A DNA stretch of 64,000 nt, from positions 186,001 through 250,000 of the forward strand of contig JALQPE010002028.1 in the NCBI GenBank assembly GCA_030407315.1. Direction: 5' to 3'. The notes under the pieces were generated by a model. That model ran no database searches. It had not been told where the DNA came from and saw only the letters and a list, made by a program, of their open reading frames with translations. Shown piece after piece: positions 27,708-38,386 of the stretch; position 1 is the first letter of the stretch; each line of letters starts with the position of its first letter. The translations under genes were made by a program, and so were the position numbers. This DNA comes from Asparagopsis taxiformis. Its lineage: Eukaryota > Rhodophyta > Florideophyceae > Bonnemaisoniales > Bonnemaisoniaceae.

Positions 27708-30290
27708 ATGACAAGTCCCAACAATCTCCCCTCTATTCCGCCTTCATCTGCTCCCTCCCCGACTCATATCGCTGCCTCTAATGCGCGCAACCCAGCCGAA
27801 GCACTCCTGGCCGCCGTGATCGCCGTTGCCTCCGGTCCGACAACATCGACAGTTCCCGCACTTCCCATCACCTCTGCTCCACTTCCGCCTGCCCAACCCT
27901 CCACTTCTCGTCCGCTGCTCATCTCACCCGCACTGCTCCCGGTTGACACCGCTTCCATGTACCGTACAGACGCCGACGCCGCTACTGCAACCGCTGCTTC
28001 GCCTCCGACGCCCGTGACTACTCTCATCAATCATCTCCCGCAGCCGCCCATCTCCTCCCACCAGCCTTCCCCGTCCCCGCAGAATGAACCGCAGATTTCT
28101 GACATTCCCTCCTCGATGTCCCCGCCGTTGACCGCCCCTCATCCCGCTATTTCTCCCCTCCCCGCTCTTGCGACAGCGTCAAATCTCATGCCCCCCACCT
28201 CCCCAGACCGGTTCGCCACCGCATCCACCACCCCGGGCAAGCGAAAGCGTCCCCACAGAAGCATTTCTCACGCGGAAAAGAGGCGACTCTGCGAGATTAG
28301 TGATGCCCATCCCAATGCTCGTCATAACTATATCGCTTCTATTTTTCGAACAGAAACAGGCCGCAGGATAGAGCGTAGTACTGTCACACGCGTTTTACAA
28401 CGCAAACACTATTGGATGAACGCCGGCTCCCGCGATGGAAACCGAAAGCGACAAGCACATCCGCGCTTTCCGTCCGTGGAAGAGGCCCTTTTCGAACTCA
28501 TCCGTAATCGCACCATTTCTCCCGTCTTGCGAGCAAAGCTCACTGATAAGGAACTTATGAGCAATTCAAAGGAAATTGCAGACTCCCTGCGAAGCGATCA
28601 GGGTAATTTGGACAAGTCTTCCCCCAACTACACTCCGCACTTGCGCTCCTTTCGAGGTAGTCTTAGCTGGATTACATCGTTCAAGAAGCGCTGCGCTCTC
28701 ATTCCGAATGATGAACCGCGCCAAAAGCAGAATAGGATGTTTTCATCCCAGCTTTATCCAGGTGAAACTCTCGACATTTGGAAAACGGATATGAACGTGT
28801 TAGATACCCGTGAAATCATTAGCAACTGGACCCGCTTGGAAGACTTGTACTTTTTAGAAGCTGTTGTTTTCGCATCTTCCGCTCTCCCCGAGAATGCTGT
28901 AGAGTCACCCATAGAATCTCAGAGTGCATCCGCCGCCGTCGATGCCGCCTTGGATATCGGCACCAATCTTCAGAATGACAGGAATCCACCAAACCATGTA
29001 GACATGTCCGTTCCCGGTTTCCCAACGCTAAATTTCTCCCTCCCTTCTATCATGGATACCGCTCCACAAAATTCCATGCAAAACAATCACGATCAACAGG
29101 GTTTCTCAATTGCAAACGATGCCTTTGGTGCCTCTCCGAACCCTATGGATTCTCAAACGAATGGCCCCGCACACTCAACTCGTCATGAAATTGATGAGGA
29201 CTCTATGATCATTTCTCTCGTCAGCTCTAATGGCACTGGTTTAGACCGACGTGATCCGTGGATAGTGGGCAAGGCGCCACAGCGACAGATAGGTAAGCTT
29301 GAGGGCGAAGTATGGCATAATGTAGGTGTGCGTTATTTTCACAACGTACGTGGCTGGCTCACTGGCCGTCTTGTCCGAAAATGGATGGAGGACTTTGACA
29401 AAACGCTGGATCGAAGTGTCGTCGTGTTGACTAGTCTCCTGAACGCATGCGATCTAGAGTTGCTCGATTTGAAGTTCGTTACAGTGATCCCGATGCCGAA
29501 GGTCGATCCTACGCACGATATGCATGCCGCAGAACTTTGGAAAGACTCGAGATCAAGTCCAATGCACCACGGCATTGAACAAGTGTTTCGCACAAAGTTT
29601 CGCACTCTAGTTCTGGAAAGAGCTTTGCAGTTTATGGGGCGCGGCGTGAGCATCAAACCTGTACCGCTTCGAACTGCATCGGCTATGGTGAAAGAGGCGT
29701 GGGACAAGGTTCCAAATGCATTGATCCGTCGAGCGTGGAGAGATGTGTCATACTTGCCAGCGAAATTGCAAATATGTTTCGGACAACGTCGAATGAATGC
29801 GAGAGCGACGTGCGAACAACAAGTAGATGCACTTCGGCAACTCATCGTTAGTTACCGCGATGCAATTGAATCGTATCCCCTTGCTGATGCAATTGACCTG
29901 CGATATACGGACGTGCAAGCTGCAGCTGCAGATCCGAAAAAGTATATCTGGCTACCTGGAGAACTAACACTGTTTCATCCAAAAGGTACTATTCTAGATT
30001 TTGTGAGGAGTGTATGCTCGGTCGAAATTAACAGTGATGAAAGCAGCGATGACGAGACGCAAGCGATTCCGCAGGAGAAAGAATTCCCAAAGATCACAAA
30101 GCATGCGGAAGCGTTGGAAGCTGTGAACAAACTTGCAGAGTATATGAGATCGTGCGCAGGGCTGGGCAACGAACAGAACCTGTATTTAGTCGGCAGTCTA
30201 CAACTTGCAATTAAGAAAGTGTTCGAAGACGAGCAGAACGAAACGCAGGCGAACAATTGGACGACGGCCAATGTGCAGGATAGCGACTAG
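27708..30290 (+). CDS. CENP-B/pogo-derived DNA-binding protein, catalytically dead
   Basis: 860 aa from ATG 27708. Residues about 1-165 are Pro/Ser/Ala-rich. A CENP-B N-terminal helix-turn-helix covers about 175-235 (RSISHAEKRRLCEISDAHPNARHNYIA). The second HTH covers about 245-325 and closes with GSLSWITSFKKR. A pogo-type DDE fold follows at about 515-690: DPWIVGKAPQ, YFHNVRGWLTGRLVRKWMEDFD, VVLTSLLNACD, IEQVFRTKFRTLV and MVKEAWDKVPNALIRRAW parallel the DDE_1 pattern. The acidic triad is gone: the usual (A/M)DET, L-LDN and QP-D positions read LEAV, LLN and SPMH. So it is probably domesticated, like CENP-B or fission yeast Abp1/Cbh proteins. A centromere, replication-origin or transposon-silencing role is only an inference. 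Confidence 0.8.
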   Translation: MTSPNNLPSIPPSSAPSPTHIAASNARNPAEALLAAVIAVASGPTTSTVPALPITSAPLPPAQPSTSRPLLISPALLPVDTASMYRTDADAATATAASPPTPVTTLINHLPQPPISSHQPSPSPQNEPQISDIPSSMSPPLTAPHPAISPLPALATASNLMPPTSPDRFATASTTPGKRKRPHRSISHAEKRRLCEISDAHPNARHNYIASIFRTETGRRIERSTVTRVLQRKHYWMNAGSRDGNRKRQAHPRFPSVEEALFELIRNRTISPVLRAKLTDKELMSNSKEIADSLRSDQGNLDKSSPNYTPHLRSFRGSLSWITSFKKRCALIPNDEPRQKQNRMFSSQLYPGETLDIWKTDMNVLDTREIISNWTRLEDLYFLEAVVFASSALPENAVESPIESQSASAAVDAALDIGTNLQNDRNPPNHVDMSVPGFPTLNFSLPSIMDTAPQNSMQNNHDQQGFSIANDAFGASPNPMDSQTNGPAHSTRHEIDEDSMIISLVSSNGTGLDRRDPWIVGKAPQRQIGKLEGEVWHNVGVRYFHNVRGWLTGRLVRKWMEDFDKTLDRSVVVLTSLLNACDLELLDLKFVTVIPMPKVDPTHDMHAAELWKDSRSSPMHHGIEQVFRTKFRTLVLERALQFMGRGVSIKPVPLRTASAMVKEAWDKVPNALIRRAWRDVSYLPAKLQICFGQRRMNARATCEQQVDALRQLIVSYRDAIESYPLADAIDLRYTDVQAAAADPKKYIWLPGELTLFHPKGTILDFVRSVCSVEINSDESSDDETQAIPQEKEFPKITKHAEALEAVNKLAEYMRSCAGLGNEQNLYLVGSLQLAIKKVFEDEQNETQANNWTTANVQDSD

Positions 30291-30556
30291 GCGTTGAGAA
30301 GCGCCGGTGTGTGCACTCTCCACGACTTGTACAAATCTGGGGTGATTGTAATGGTGCGGCAGACGGTTTTCGCTCCAGACACTGCATTGGGTATCGTTAC
30401 GTCATTTGCAAAGAGCATTGTTGTGTGTGGGAACAGCCCAATCATTCGATGACGCGGTGGTCCATGCCGGCAGTTGGAAGCATTCTGTCTAACCTCCATG
30501 TCCATCATCTCTCTCTTTACGGCGCCGAAACGTGCGCTTGCCACAATTGTCGCCAT
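30287..30556 (-). CDS. possible small protein, unrecognised
   Basis: 89 aa from ATG 30556, ending 4 bases inside the last codons of the CENP-B-like gene on the other strand. The sequence is balanced and not low-complexity, and a basic N-terminus without acidic residues (MATIVASARFGAVKRE, with the first acid at 16) could be mitochondrial. No family is recognised and no second evidence exists. It may be a chance frame. Confidence 0.25.
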   Translation of the reverse strand: MATIVASARFGAVKREMMDMEVRQNASNCRHGPPRHRMIGLFPHTTMLFANDVTIPNAVSGAKTVCRTITITPDLYKSWRVHTPALLNA

Positions 30557-31406
30557 GCATAGTTCCTAACTTTTAGACACCGGCCTTCCCACACAGATTA
30601 GCGTCCTTTGTCTATTTATAATCTTTTGACTTGTCTGCATCAACCTTCCTCGATGTTTCCGCACCACATTAGATAACTTGAAATCATGGACACACCACCT
30701 CTACCATGCATAGATGATGACTATTCCATTGGCTTGTTACATTCATGACCATTTGCGCTTCTCACCCAATTGGGTGCGGCCCAATACGCTAGAACGTTTG
30801 GTATGTGCACACAACTTGTATCGGCAGCACGACTTGGTAAGTTGCAGAATACGATATAGGGCTATGGTCCGGTCTGGTCGAATTGCGTGCGGCAACTGAG
30901 CCTTTCACGCCTGTCTTGTGATGTGAGTATTACACATTTGCATTATGTAAGCTCAGAGTATCAGACCCTTCCTGCCAGAGGAATATAACACAGAACGAGT
31001 TCGGCAACGGCCTCGGGCAAATTCATCAACGGTAGAAAGGAAACATGCTCCAAGTGTGTTACACCAAACTGGGTCGACTAAGGGAAAATGCGGATTTCGA
31101 TGTTATCAAGTACATCGAGGCAGCAGACAATTCAAATTTGGATCTTTGCGGTCAGCTCTCTCAGCGGAACGTTCAAACGTACAACTGGCACCACAATCTG
31201 AAAAATTTAGGTTTTTGGTTTATATTCTACTGCAGATTGGACGCCTTACACTTTACCTGATATGGAGATCTCAGGAGCTCCCAGCATGCGGTTCCCGCTT
31301 TACGCTTCCCTAGGTGCAACCGTACCTTTCTAGACCAAACGTTGTCTATAACTTTGAACAATCTTGTATTGTTAATATTCAAGGACTAACAACCTGCATT
31401 CCGATA
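30557..31406. other. intergenic, no gene seen
   Basis: 850 bases. Only short frames without coding character. No tRNA-like fold or snRNA motif found by eye. It must hold the promoter of the small spliced gene at 31407. Confidence 0.4.
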
Positions 31407-31904
31407 ATGGCGTTTATTACGCCAGTCAATCTCTTCGCTAACCGAGCAACAGCAGGCTCCAGCACATGTAGCCGATATTCGCCAAGGATGTCCGCTGCCT
31501 CGGGTGCCCAGTCGCCAGAAAACAAAAGTGATGCTTCGCTACCCAATGCTGAGCCCACACAAACCGGGGAGAAGAGTAAGGAATATACTGCGGAAGAAAT
31601 TGAATTGCTGAAGAAAAAGAGAGCACTGAGGTTCATGAATCGGAGGGTAAGCGGTTCATATTATTCCTTTAATGACTCTAAAGTGATACTTATACGCTAA
31701 CCGTAATATTTTATGTGACATAACAGTATACCCAAGGAAGCTGAGCTTGAGGAAGATCGGTTCGCACATTTTCCATTCAAATATGGTCCTATAGAACATT
31801 TTTTTGTACCACCTTGGGCCTTCCTTTATCTTTTCACTCGTAGGTCATTGACGGTATTCGTAGTCGTTTTCAAAGTTTTCAGACAGAGCAACTTTTGTAC
31901 TTGA
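31407..31904 (+). CDS. small spliced protein with a plastid-like N-terminus, two possible C-termini
   Basis: Exon 1 (31407-31646) encodes 80 residues. The N-terminal ~30 are Ser/Thr/Ala/Arg-rich without acids (MAFITPVNLFANRATAGSST), a likely transit peptide. A disordered stretch follows, then YTAEEIELLKKKRALRFMNRR. The intron begins GTAAGC at 31647 and has CTAAC at 31697-31701. The first acceptor, CAG at 31726, gives YTQGS and a stop at 31744 (85 aa). A second acceptor, AAG at 31736, gives a 55-residue tail with HFFVPPWAFLYLF and another hydrophobic run, ending at 31904. The first is the usual choice by scanning. I do not recognise the family. Confidence 0.6.
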
Positions 31905-32142
31905 CAAGTAGAGCAGCAAGATTACGACATGACTGCAAAGTGAGGTGCACATGTGATCCGCATGACATGTAGAAAATCCATTAAAATTTCACGCGATTGT
32001 CAAACTATTCAATTTACCGTTTATTCGGTTAAAATAGACGACGTCCGCGGCGAATCTACAAGTCTTTTCCAGTATCATCTCTTTAAAGCCTAAGATCAAC
32101 TACAGATTCTCTCCAATCTACCTGCAGGCAATCACATTCGTA

Positions 32143-34742
32143 ATGACAGGCAAGCGAGCCGCTTCTAACAGAGATAAAAGAGCTGTGGGAGCATTGACAG
32201 ATGCCCTACGCACCGGCAGGTTTGTTTGCATCATTCCCTTTTAGAACAGTTCAACACTCTCCAAACGTCGCATGTCTAACTCTTCATTACGATACACAGT
32301 TTGCAAAGAACCGATCATGAAGGTGCAGTTGAACTTCTGGTGCGAACTCTTCCTGATGTAGCGCGCCTATCGAATCATGCACTGCGTTTCCTTGCAAAAA
32401 ATAGTCTCCGCATCGCGTGCAAGAATGTCCCACCTCCAGGTCAGCCAGTTCCTAAAGCCCCAAGCCCGGGCTTGGATACAAAGTCAGATAATCCTACAAC
32501 TCCGAAAGCCAACCAAGCGATAATTACCAACTCCAACGACTTGTTACCCTCCATTCGACCGCGCACACCCATACATCCTCCATCCACTGTGCGAAAGCGA
32601 CGCCGAGTTGGCTCCAGAGCCGCTAATGACGATTTATTAGGCGACGAGGGAAGAGTTCAATCATTTTTGCAACCGCGCCCTCAGGAGCGCTTGAATGATG
32701 TTGGTGGCATCTCAAACATTTTGGAAGATATTCGCGAGCTAGTGGAGTGGCCCCTCGTACATGAAGATTTGTACGAGCATCTGGGAGTCGACCCACCTCG
32801 TGGTATTCTTCTGCATGGCCCTCCTGGATGTGGAAAGACTTTGCTTGCACATGCCATTGCCGGAGACTACGGTGTTTCGTTCCTCCGTGTCTCCGGACCA
32901 GAGATTGTGTCGGGTATGTCAGGAGAAAGCGAACGGAAGATCAGAGGTATCTTTGATGAGGCGGCTCGACTTGCACCGAGCATCGTTTTTGTAGATGAAG
33001 TTGATGCCATTGCTTCACGCAGAGAAGGGGCAAGTAAGGAAATGGAGCGCAGAATTGTGTCGCAGTTGTTAACGTGCATCGACAATCTTGGATGTCGGGC
33101 TGCACTGAAGAAGGATGTGAGCGATGTGAAGGAAGGTGGCCAACTAGAGGAACCCAATACTAATGCAGACATGGCGGATGGGGTTGCTACGGACGGAAAG
33201 TCCGCTGGTGTGGATGGTGATGCAGACGCGAAATCCCACCCTGTCATTGTGATTGCGGCAACAAATAGGCCAGAGTCTCTCGAACCAGCTCTTAGGAGAG
33301 CAGGTCGTTTTGACCGCGAAATTGAGCTAGGAGCTCCAGATGAAGAAGCGCGAAAAGCTATTCTGTCTAAACTCTGTTGCCGTTCCAAGCTTTCAGCCGA
33401 TGTTGACCTTGAAATTTTGAGTAAGCGAACGGCAGGATATGTTGGTGCTGATCTACATTTGCTCGCCAAGGAGGCAGGTCTTGCTTGCATCCGTCGATTC
33501 ACTCGAGCTCAAGATAAACTACGGGTCGAGGAGCATCCAGATGAAGAAATGAGTGAAGCTAGACCTCCCATGAATGTTGACAGCGAGTGTGCGGAAGGCG
33601 GTACTGCGAACGGCTCTGTGATCGCTGAAACTGGTTCCGATATCCCAGAGTATGGAGATGAGGCTAAAGAGGATGTTCAGGAAACAGACATTGTTGAGCG
33701 AGAGTTGTTCAGAGGTCGCAAGTTTGACGAGGAAGAGCTTCAGAAGTGTGCTATTGAAATGAGAGATTTTGCAGCGGCATTGGACACAATTCAACCATCG
33801 GCACTCCGAGAAGGATTTGCGACTAGACCGGATGTCTCCTGGGAAAACGTCGGTTCACTGGAGGCCGTTCGAGAGGAGATGATTATGGCAGTAGTAGAAC
33901 CGATCCGTCGACCGGAAGCGTTCGCATCTCTCGGGTTGGCAGTACCAGCTGGGGTTCTTTTATACGGGCCTCCTGGATGCGGCAAGACGCTACTTGCAAG
34001 AGCAGTAGCGGCGGAAAGTGGTGCCAATTTCATTTCAGTCAAAGGACCGGAGCTATTGAGCAAGTATGTGGGTGACAGTGAATTGGCAGTGCGCAAATTG
34101 TTCTCACGTGCGCGATCGAGTTCACCCTGTGTGATATTCTTTGATGAACTGGATGCTCTTGCTCCTCGACGTGGAGGTATTAGTAGTGAATCGGGGGCTT
34201 CTGAACGTGTTGTTAACATGCTACTGACGGAAATGGACGGGTTTTCAAGTCGAAAACAGGTGTTCCTTGTAGCTGCCACTAACCGACCCGATATAATTGA
34301 TCCTGCAATGCTACGACCTGGTCGTTTGGATAAACTACTGTACGTGCCTCTTCCCGATGAGGACGGACGTGTGAGTATACTGAAGACGCTTCTAAGGAAT
34401 GTCAAGGTTGGCGAAGATGTGGACGTCGAGAGTGTAGCTAGGAACAAGAAATGTACTGGGTTTTCTGGCGCTGATTTACAGGCTTTAATCCGCACAGCTG
34501 GAGAGAAGGCACTGAGAGAACAACTACTCGGAGAGAAGAAGGGTACTACGCGTGTGGAAGTAAGAATTGAATTGCGACACTTTGAACATGCAATGTGCAA
34601 TCTACTGCCATCGGTTTCACCAAGGGATGCACGGCTGTACCGTCACATGCAGAGCTCGTTACGGAAGACGAGAGGACACTTGTCGGCCGACAAAGTTGAG
34701 GCGAATGATGAGGAAGGTGATGACCCACGGCTACGTCAGTGA
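32143..34742 (+). CDS. NVL/Rix7-type AAA ATPase of 60S ribosome assembly, two exons
   Basis: Exons 32143-32219 and 32300-34742 give 839 aa. NVL/Rix7 is a nucleolar tandem AAA ATPase that extracts assembly factors from pre-60S particles. Exon 1 starts at ATG 32143 and encodes 25 residues; the 80-base intron (GTTTGT...CAG, CTAAC at 32276-32280) joins AG to T as Ser26. Without the intron the frame lacks an ATG. The first AAA domain has HGPPGCGKT (about 199) and SIVFVDEVDAIASRR; the second has YGPPGCGKT (about 583) and VIFFDELDALAPRR. Both carry the N-R-D and RPGRLDK or RAGRFDR elements. A basic RKRRRVGSR segment near 110 could be a nuclear signal. Cdc48 is less likely, since the N-terminal domain differs. 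Confidence 0.9.
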
Positions 34743-35059
34743 GTTGATTAATATCCGATGAGCACCAACCAATGACAGTGCAATGTTGAGTGGTAAATTT
34801 CGTTATGATCCACCAACTGATTTGTGGCTCAAAGTTGTTCCGTTCTCCGCCACATCTTGCGCCCGAGAAATTTCTTGACTTGTAGGCCATCATCGGCCTT
34901 CAGGCGATGAACATAAATCGTTCTCTCCCCATTGCATTGAAAACGTATGCACAATCGAATCTTTTTCCCCCACCTTGTTAGCACTGCATCCGCGACAATT
35001 TTCCACACTCCGTCGAATCCAAAAAAATCAAACGTCCAATTTCCCCCAACTCTTCCATA
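34743..35059. other. short intergenic region before PGP
   Basis: 317 bases holding the NVL 3' flank and the PGP promoter. The last ~90 bases on the plus strand are C/T-rich. No TATA box seen. Confidence 0.4.
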
Positions 35060-36084
35060 ATGGCTTTCGTCACCTCTGTCCCGTTGTCAATTACCGGCCG
35101 CATCTCCGTCCAAAAACATCAATCCCCAGTGAAGACCTTCCGAGCCACCCGTGTGACCCGTTCAACGATGCCTAGAATGACGACAGCTGTTCCAGCAGCC
35201 ACCACGAAATTAACAGATGCGAAGGATATCATCGACCGTACCAACACCTTCATCTTCGACTGTGATGGTGTCGTCTGGCGAGGTGATTCGCTCATCGATC
35301 GTGTTCCGCTCGTCATCGAGTATCTTCGCTCCATTGGTAAGCGCGTGTTCTTCGTCACCAACAACTCCACAAAGAGTCGTGCAGGCTATCTGAAAAAATT
35401 CACCAACCTCGGTCTCGAAGCGCAAGCGGAAGAGATTTTCTCCTCGAGTTTTGCCGCCGCCGCTTACCTTGAACAGACAGACTTCAAGGCGACCGGTAAG
35501 AAGGTTTACGTCATTGGCGAAATTGGAATCCCTGAGGAACTTGATCTCATCGGTGTGCCCTACATTGGCGGTCCGGACGATTCGGAGAAGCAGCCCACGA
35601 TGAGTTCGGGTGGACGTGTCGATCATGACCATGATGTGGGCGCTGTTGTGGTTGGTTTTGATAGGTTTATCAACTATTATAAGATTCAGTATGCCCAGTT
35701 GTGCATCAATGAGAATGAGGGTTGTCAATTCATTGCCACCAATCTTGATGCCGTGACGCATTTGACCGATGCGCAGGAATGGGCCGGAAATGGTTCGATG
35801 GTCGGGGCAATTAAGGGTTGCACTGGCCGCGAGCCTACCCTGTTGGAAAACCGTCGCCACTCATGATCGATTACATCGTCAATAAGTACAACATTTCCAG
35901 GAGTGAAATCTGCATGGTGGGGGATAGGCTGGATACGGATATTTTGTTCGGCAAGGACAACGGTCTTTCCAGCGTGCTCACCCTCTCCGGCGTTACTACA
36001 GAGGAAAAGTTGTTCGACCCGGCCAACAAGATTCAACCGGACTACTACGTGGATAGTATTGCTGATTTTCTTCCGCAGCAATAA
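35060..36084 (+). CDS. phosphoglycolate phosphatase, plastid type, with a one-base frame break
   Basis: Phosphoglycolate phosphatase removes phosphate from 2-phosphoglycolate, the first step of photorespiration, in the plastid. The N-terminal ~40 residues (MAFVTSVPLSITGRISVQKH, many Ser/Thr/Arg) look like a transit peptide. HAD motif I is FIFDCDGVVWRGD (Asp67 and Asp69), motif II VFFVTNNSTKSR, then GAIKGCTGREPTL. At 35840-35842 the frame breaks: one frame ends at a stop at 35866, while the -1 frame continues VGKPSPLMIDYIV, then ICMVGDRLDTDILFGK, the missing motifs III and IV, to 36084. One lost base at about 35841 explains both halves. An error in the sequence is more likely than a dead gene, since both halves are intact. 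Confidence 0.92.
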
Positions 36085-36230
36085 ACTAATTTATTCGGCA
36101 GTGCGTTGAACAACCAAAGCTGTCGGGTAACAGATTTTTCTATGTACAATGAGCAACGTACATTCACTGCGTCTTGTTCGTTACGCGATTTGCTAGATAA
36201 CTAAGCTTCTACTTGATTACGCGCATATAC

Positions 36231-38386
36231 CTATCTGCCTTCTGTTGAAACTGGCGCATATTTGATGTTCCTTCTCTTGCGCATATAAACAACACTGCCG
36301 ATCACTCCACCGACCAACACGAAGAAGAGGGCTCCAAGCAATGAATTGGCAGTTTGTAAGAACCCAGACCGTTGCAGTGCGACAGGCGCATGGCACTCCT
36401 TAACGAATCCAAATTCGACGTTCTTGTAACGCAGCATCGGCAGTGTCACCAATACAACTACAGCGCCTGCTTTCTTGCATGTGAAGTGCACCAAAAGCCT
36501 CTTTGTCTCCCCTCGTTTCAAAGTTGTTCCACTTTGTGGAATATAACTTGACCCAAACGTAACTCGTCTCGTTTCAACGGATGAATGAACCACATCTGGC
36601 GAAGACAGCGTCGTTGAGATGGATTGGATGTGAATATCCGAGGTATCATCACTATTCGTGAGATAAAATATAATTTCGTCCTTGTTCCACGGAAGAACAT
36701 ACAATTCCTTCTCGTAAGCTTCATTCATTGTAGTCAACTCGTTTGCACTGAAACTCGGATCCAATTCCTTGTCCTGCATGACATCTATGGATCCGCTGCC
36801 ATCCAAACCAATCAGTAGAGCCGCAGCATGATCCCCTCCGCAATCTTTACGCCATGTCGTTGTTACATTGTCCCACGGTGGAATCGCGACGGTGAACGTA
36901 ATATCAGATGCACCAGTGGCAAGACACTCATAGAGGACAGCAAACCTTGTGTCTACATCACTGACAGCGGTCCCCGCAGACATAGTTTCACGCAAAGAAA
37001 CGCTGGTATTCGACGAGCTGGAGGTTACAACCGGATCAAGAAACTCCTGGGTCAAGGCTGGCGGCTTCACTCTCATAACGAGAGTTGTGCTCGGATCAGT
37101 TGGCCCAACTTCAAGACGATTCTTATCTTCGCTTCCATAAGTTCCGTCGGCATTGAACGATATAAACTCGTCGGCTTGTGATAGGAATCCGAATTCTATG
37201 AGCTCGTTTCTGCCGTGGCCACATTCCTTTGTCCATGATGTATCAATTGACTGGTCCGCGGTTATCTTGAAATGAAATCCGATCGAAGACGTGCTGTTGA
37301 CTCCACTTCCAGGTACACAGTGATACATAATTGCAAATGACCCACTTCCACTCTCCGGAGTTACTTCATACTTTAAAATTTCAGGCCGAATACTGGAACC
37401 GGAAGATGTTGTTACTGTGGGCTCGGTGATGGTATAGTCTTTCATTTCGGGCCGGTACGAAAAGGTGAATGACAATCTATCGACATAGGGGCGATCGACA
37501 TGACAGGCTGATCCAGTTCCTTCCACAATATCTGAAGTGGCTGGACAGTTTTCAAGGATTCCGACAAGAGCACCCTTTTCAAATACCGGATCGGATTGCA
37601 ACTCTTCCGAATCATTTTCGCCCACAACGTTCAAGGTGAACATGGAAAAAGCAGTTGTCTCATTACCCGGAGCAGCAACTGATGAATCGGTGGCGGATTC
37701 GCCATCCACTTGCGGAGCAACGCCCGTATCGCTATCTTTATTCTCGGTAGCTGGAGCCTCTGCAGCCTGATCAGTTGCGGTGTCGTCATCAGCTGGATCA
37801 GAATCGGTTGTCGTATCAGTAGTGTTCGCGGATGGAACGGTGACATCAGGAGCATCGGCCGATTCATCCTTTTTCGCTCCGCCTTCCTCGGAAGGCTTAT
37901 CCTCAACAGCCTCATCCTTCGACTCTGAACTCGTGGTATCTGGACCAGATTTGAAAAACTCCTCGTCACCTTGCGTTGCGCCACCAGTCTGGACGTTGAT
38001 TTCGGCCGAATTCTCGCCAGGATCCGGATCTGTGGGCATGTTATCCACATCATCTTCGGGGTCGTCTTCAAAGAAATCGTCGTCATCATCATCATCATCT
38101 TCAAATGCATCCGCGTCGACACCATCCTCCGAAGAATCGGCTTGTCTGAACACATGAGAGGGGATACGTTCCCCGGCCACGTCCCTTCCCGCATCGATAT
38201 CATTAGCGGGGATCGCAGGCCAGAACGATGGGTCGCGAGACACACGTGGTGTAATTGCACGATGTCGCAATAATGTTGGGAGGAAAAATGCGAATGGGAT
38301 AGTGTATCGGAAGCTTGTGTGTTTGGCACAACCGTCGCGGAAACTGTGGTAAGACATGCCAGAAGAATGACGAAAATGCGGGACAT
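36231..38386 (-). CDS. type I membrane glycoprotein with repeated beta domains; signal peptide out of frame
   Basis: The main frame runs to 36231 with about 700 residues: an acidic Asp-run region (about 85-115), a long acidic Ser/Thr stretch, then three related segments of about 110-130 residues, two of which end in W-K-(E/D)CG (TSWTKECGHG and TTWRKDCGGD) and the third in FGFVKECH. Many N-x-S/T sites are present. A C-terminal membrane segment (about 665-690) is followed by a basic MRKRR stop and a short tail. The start at 38357 in this frame gives no signal peptide. The signal peptide MSRIFVILLACLTTVSA begins at ATG 38386 in another frame, which joins this one if a base is missing near 38312-38322. 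I do not recognise the family. Confidence 0.7.

Noticed and set aside
35818..36084. Separate small gene after phosphoglycolate phosphatase
   Set aside because: It carries HAD motifs III and IV and completes the upstream protein.
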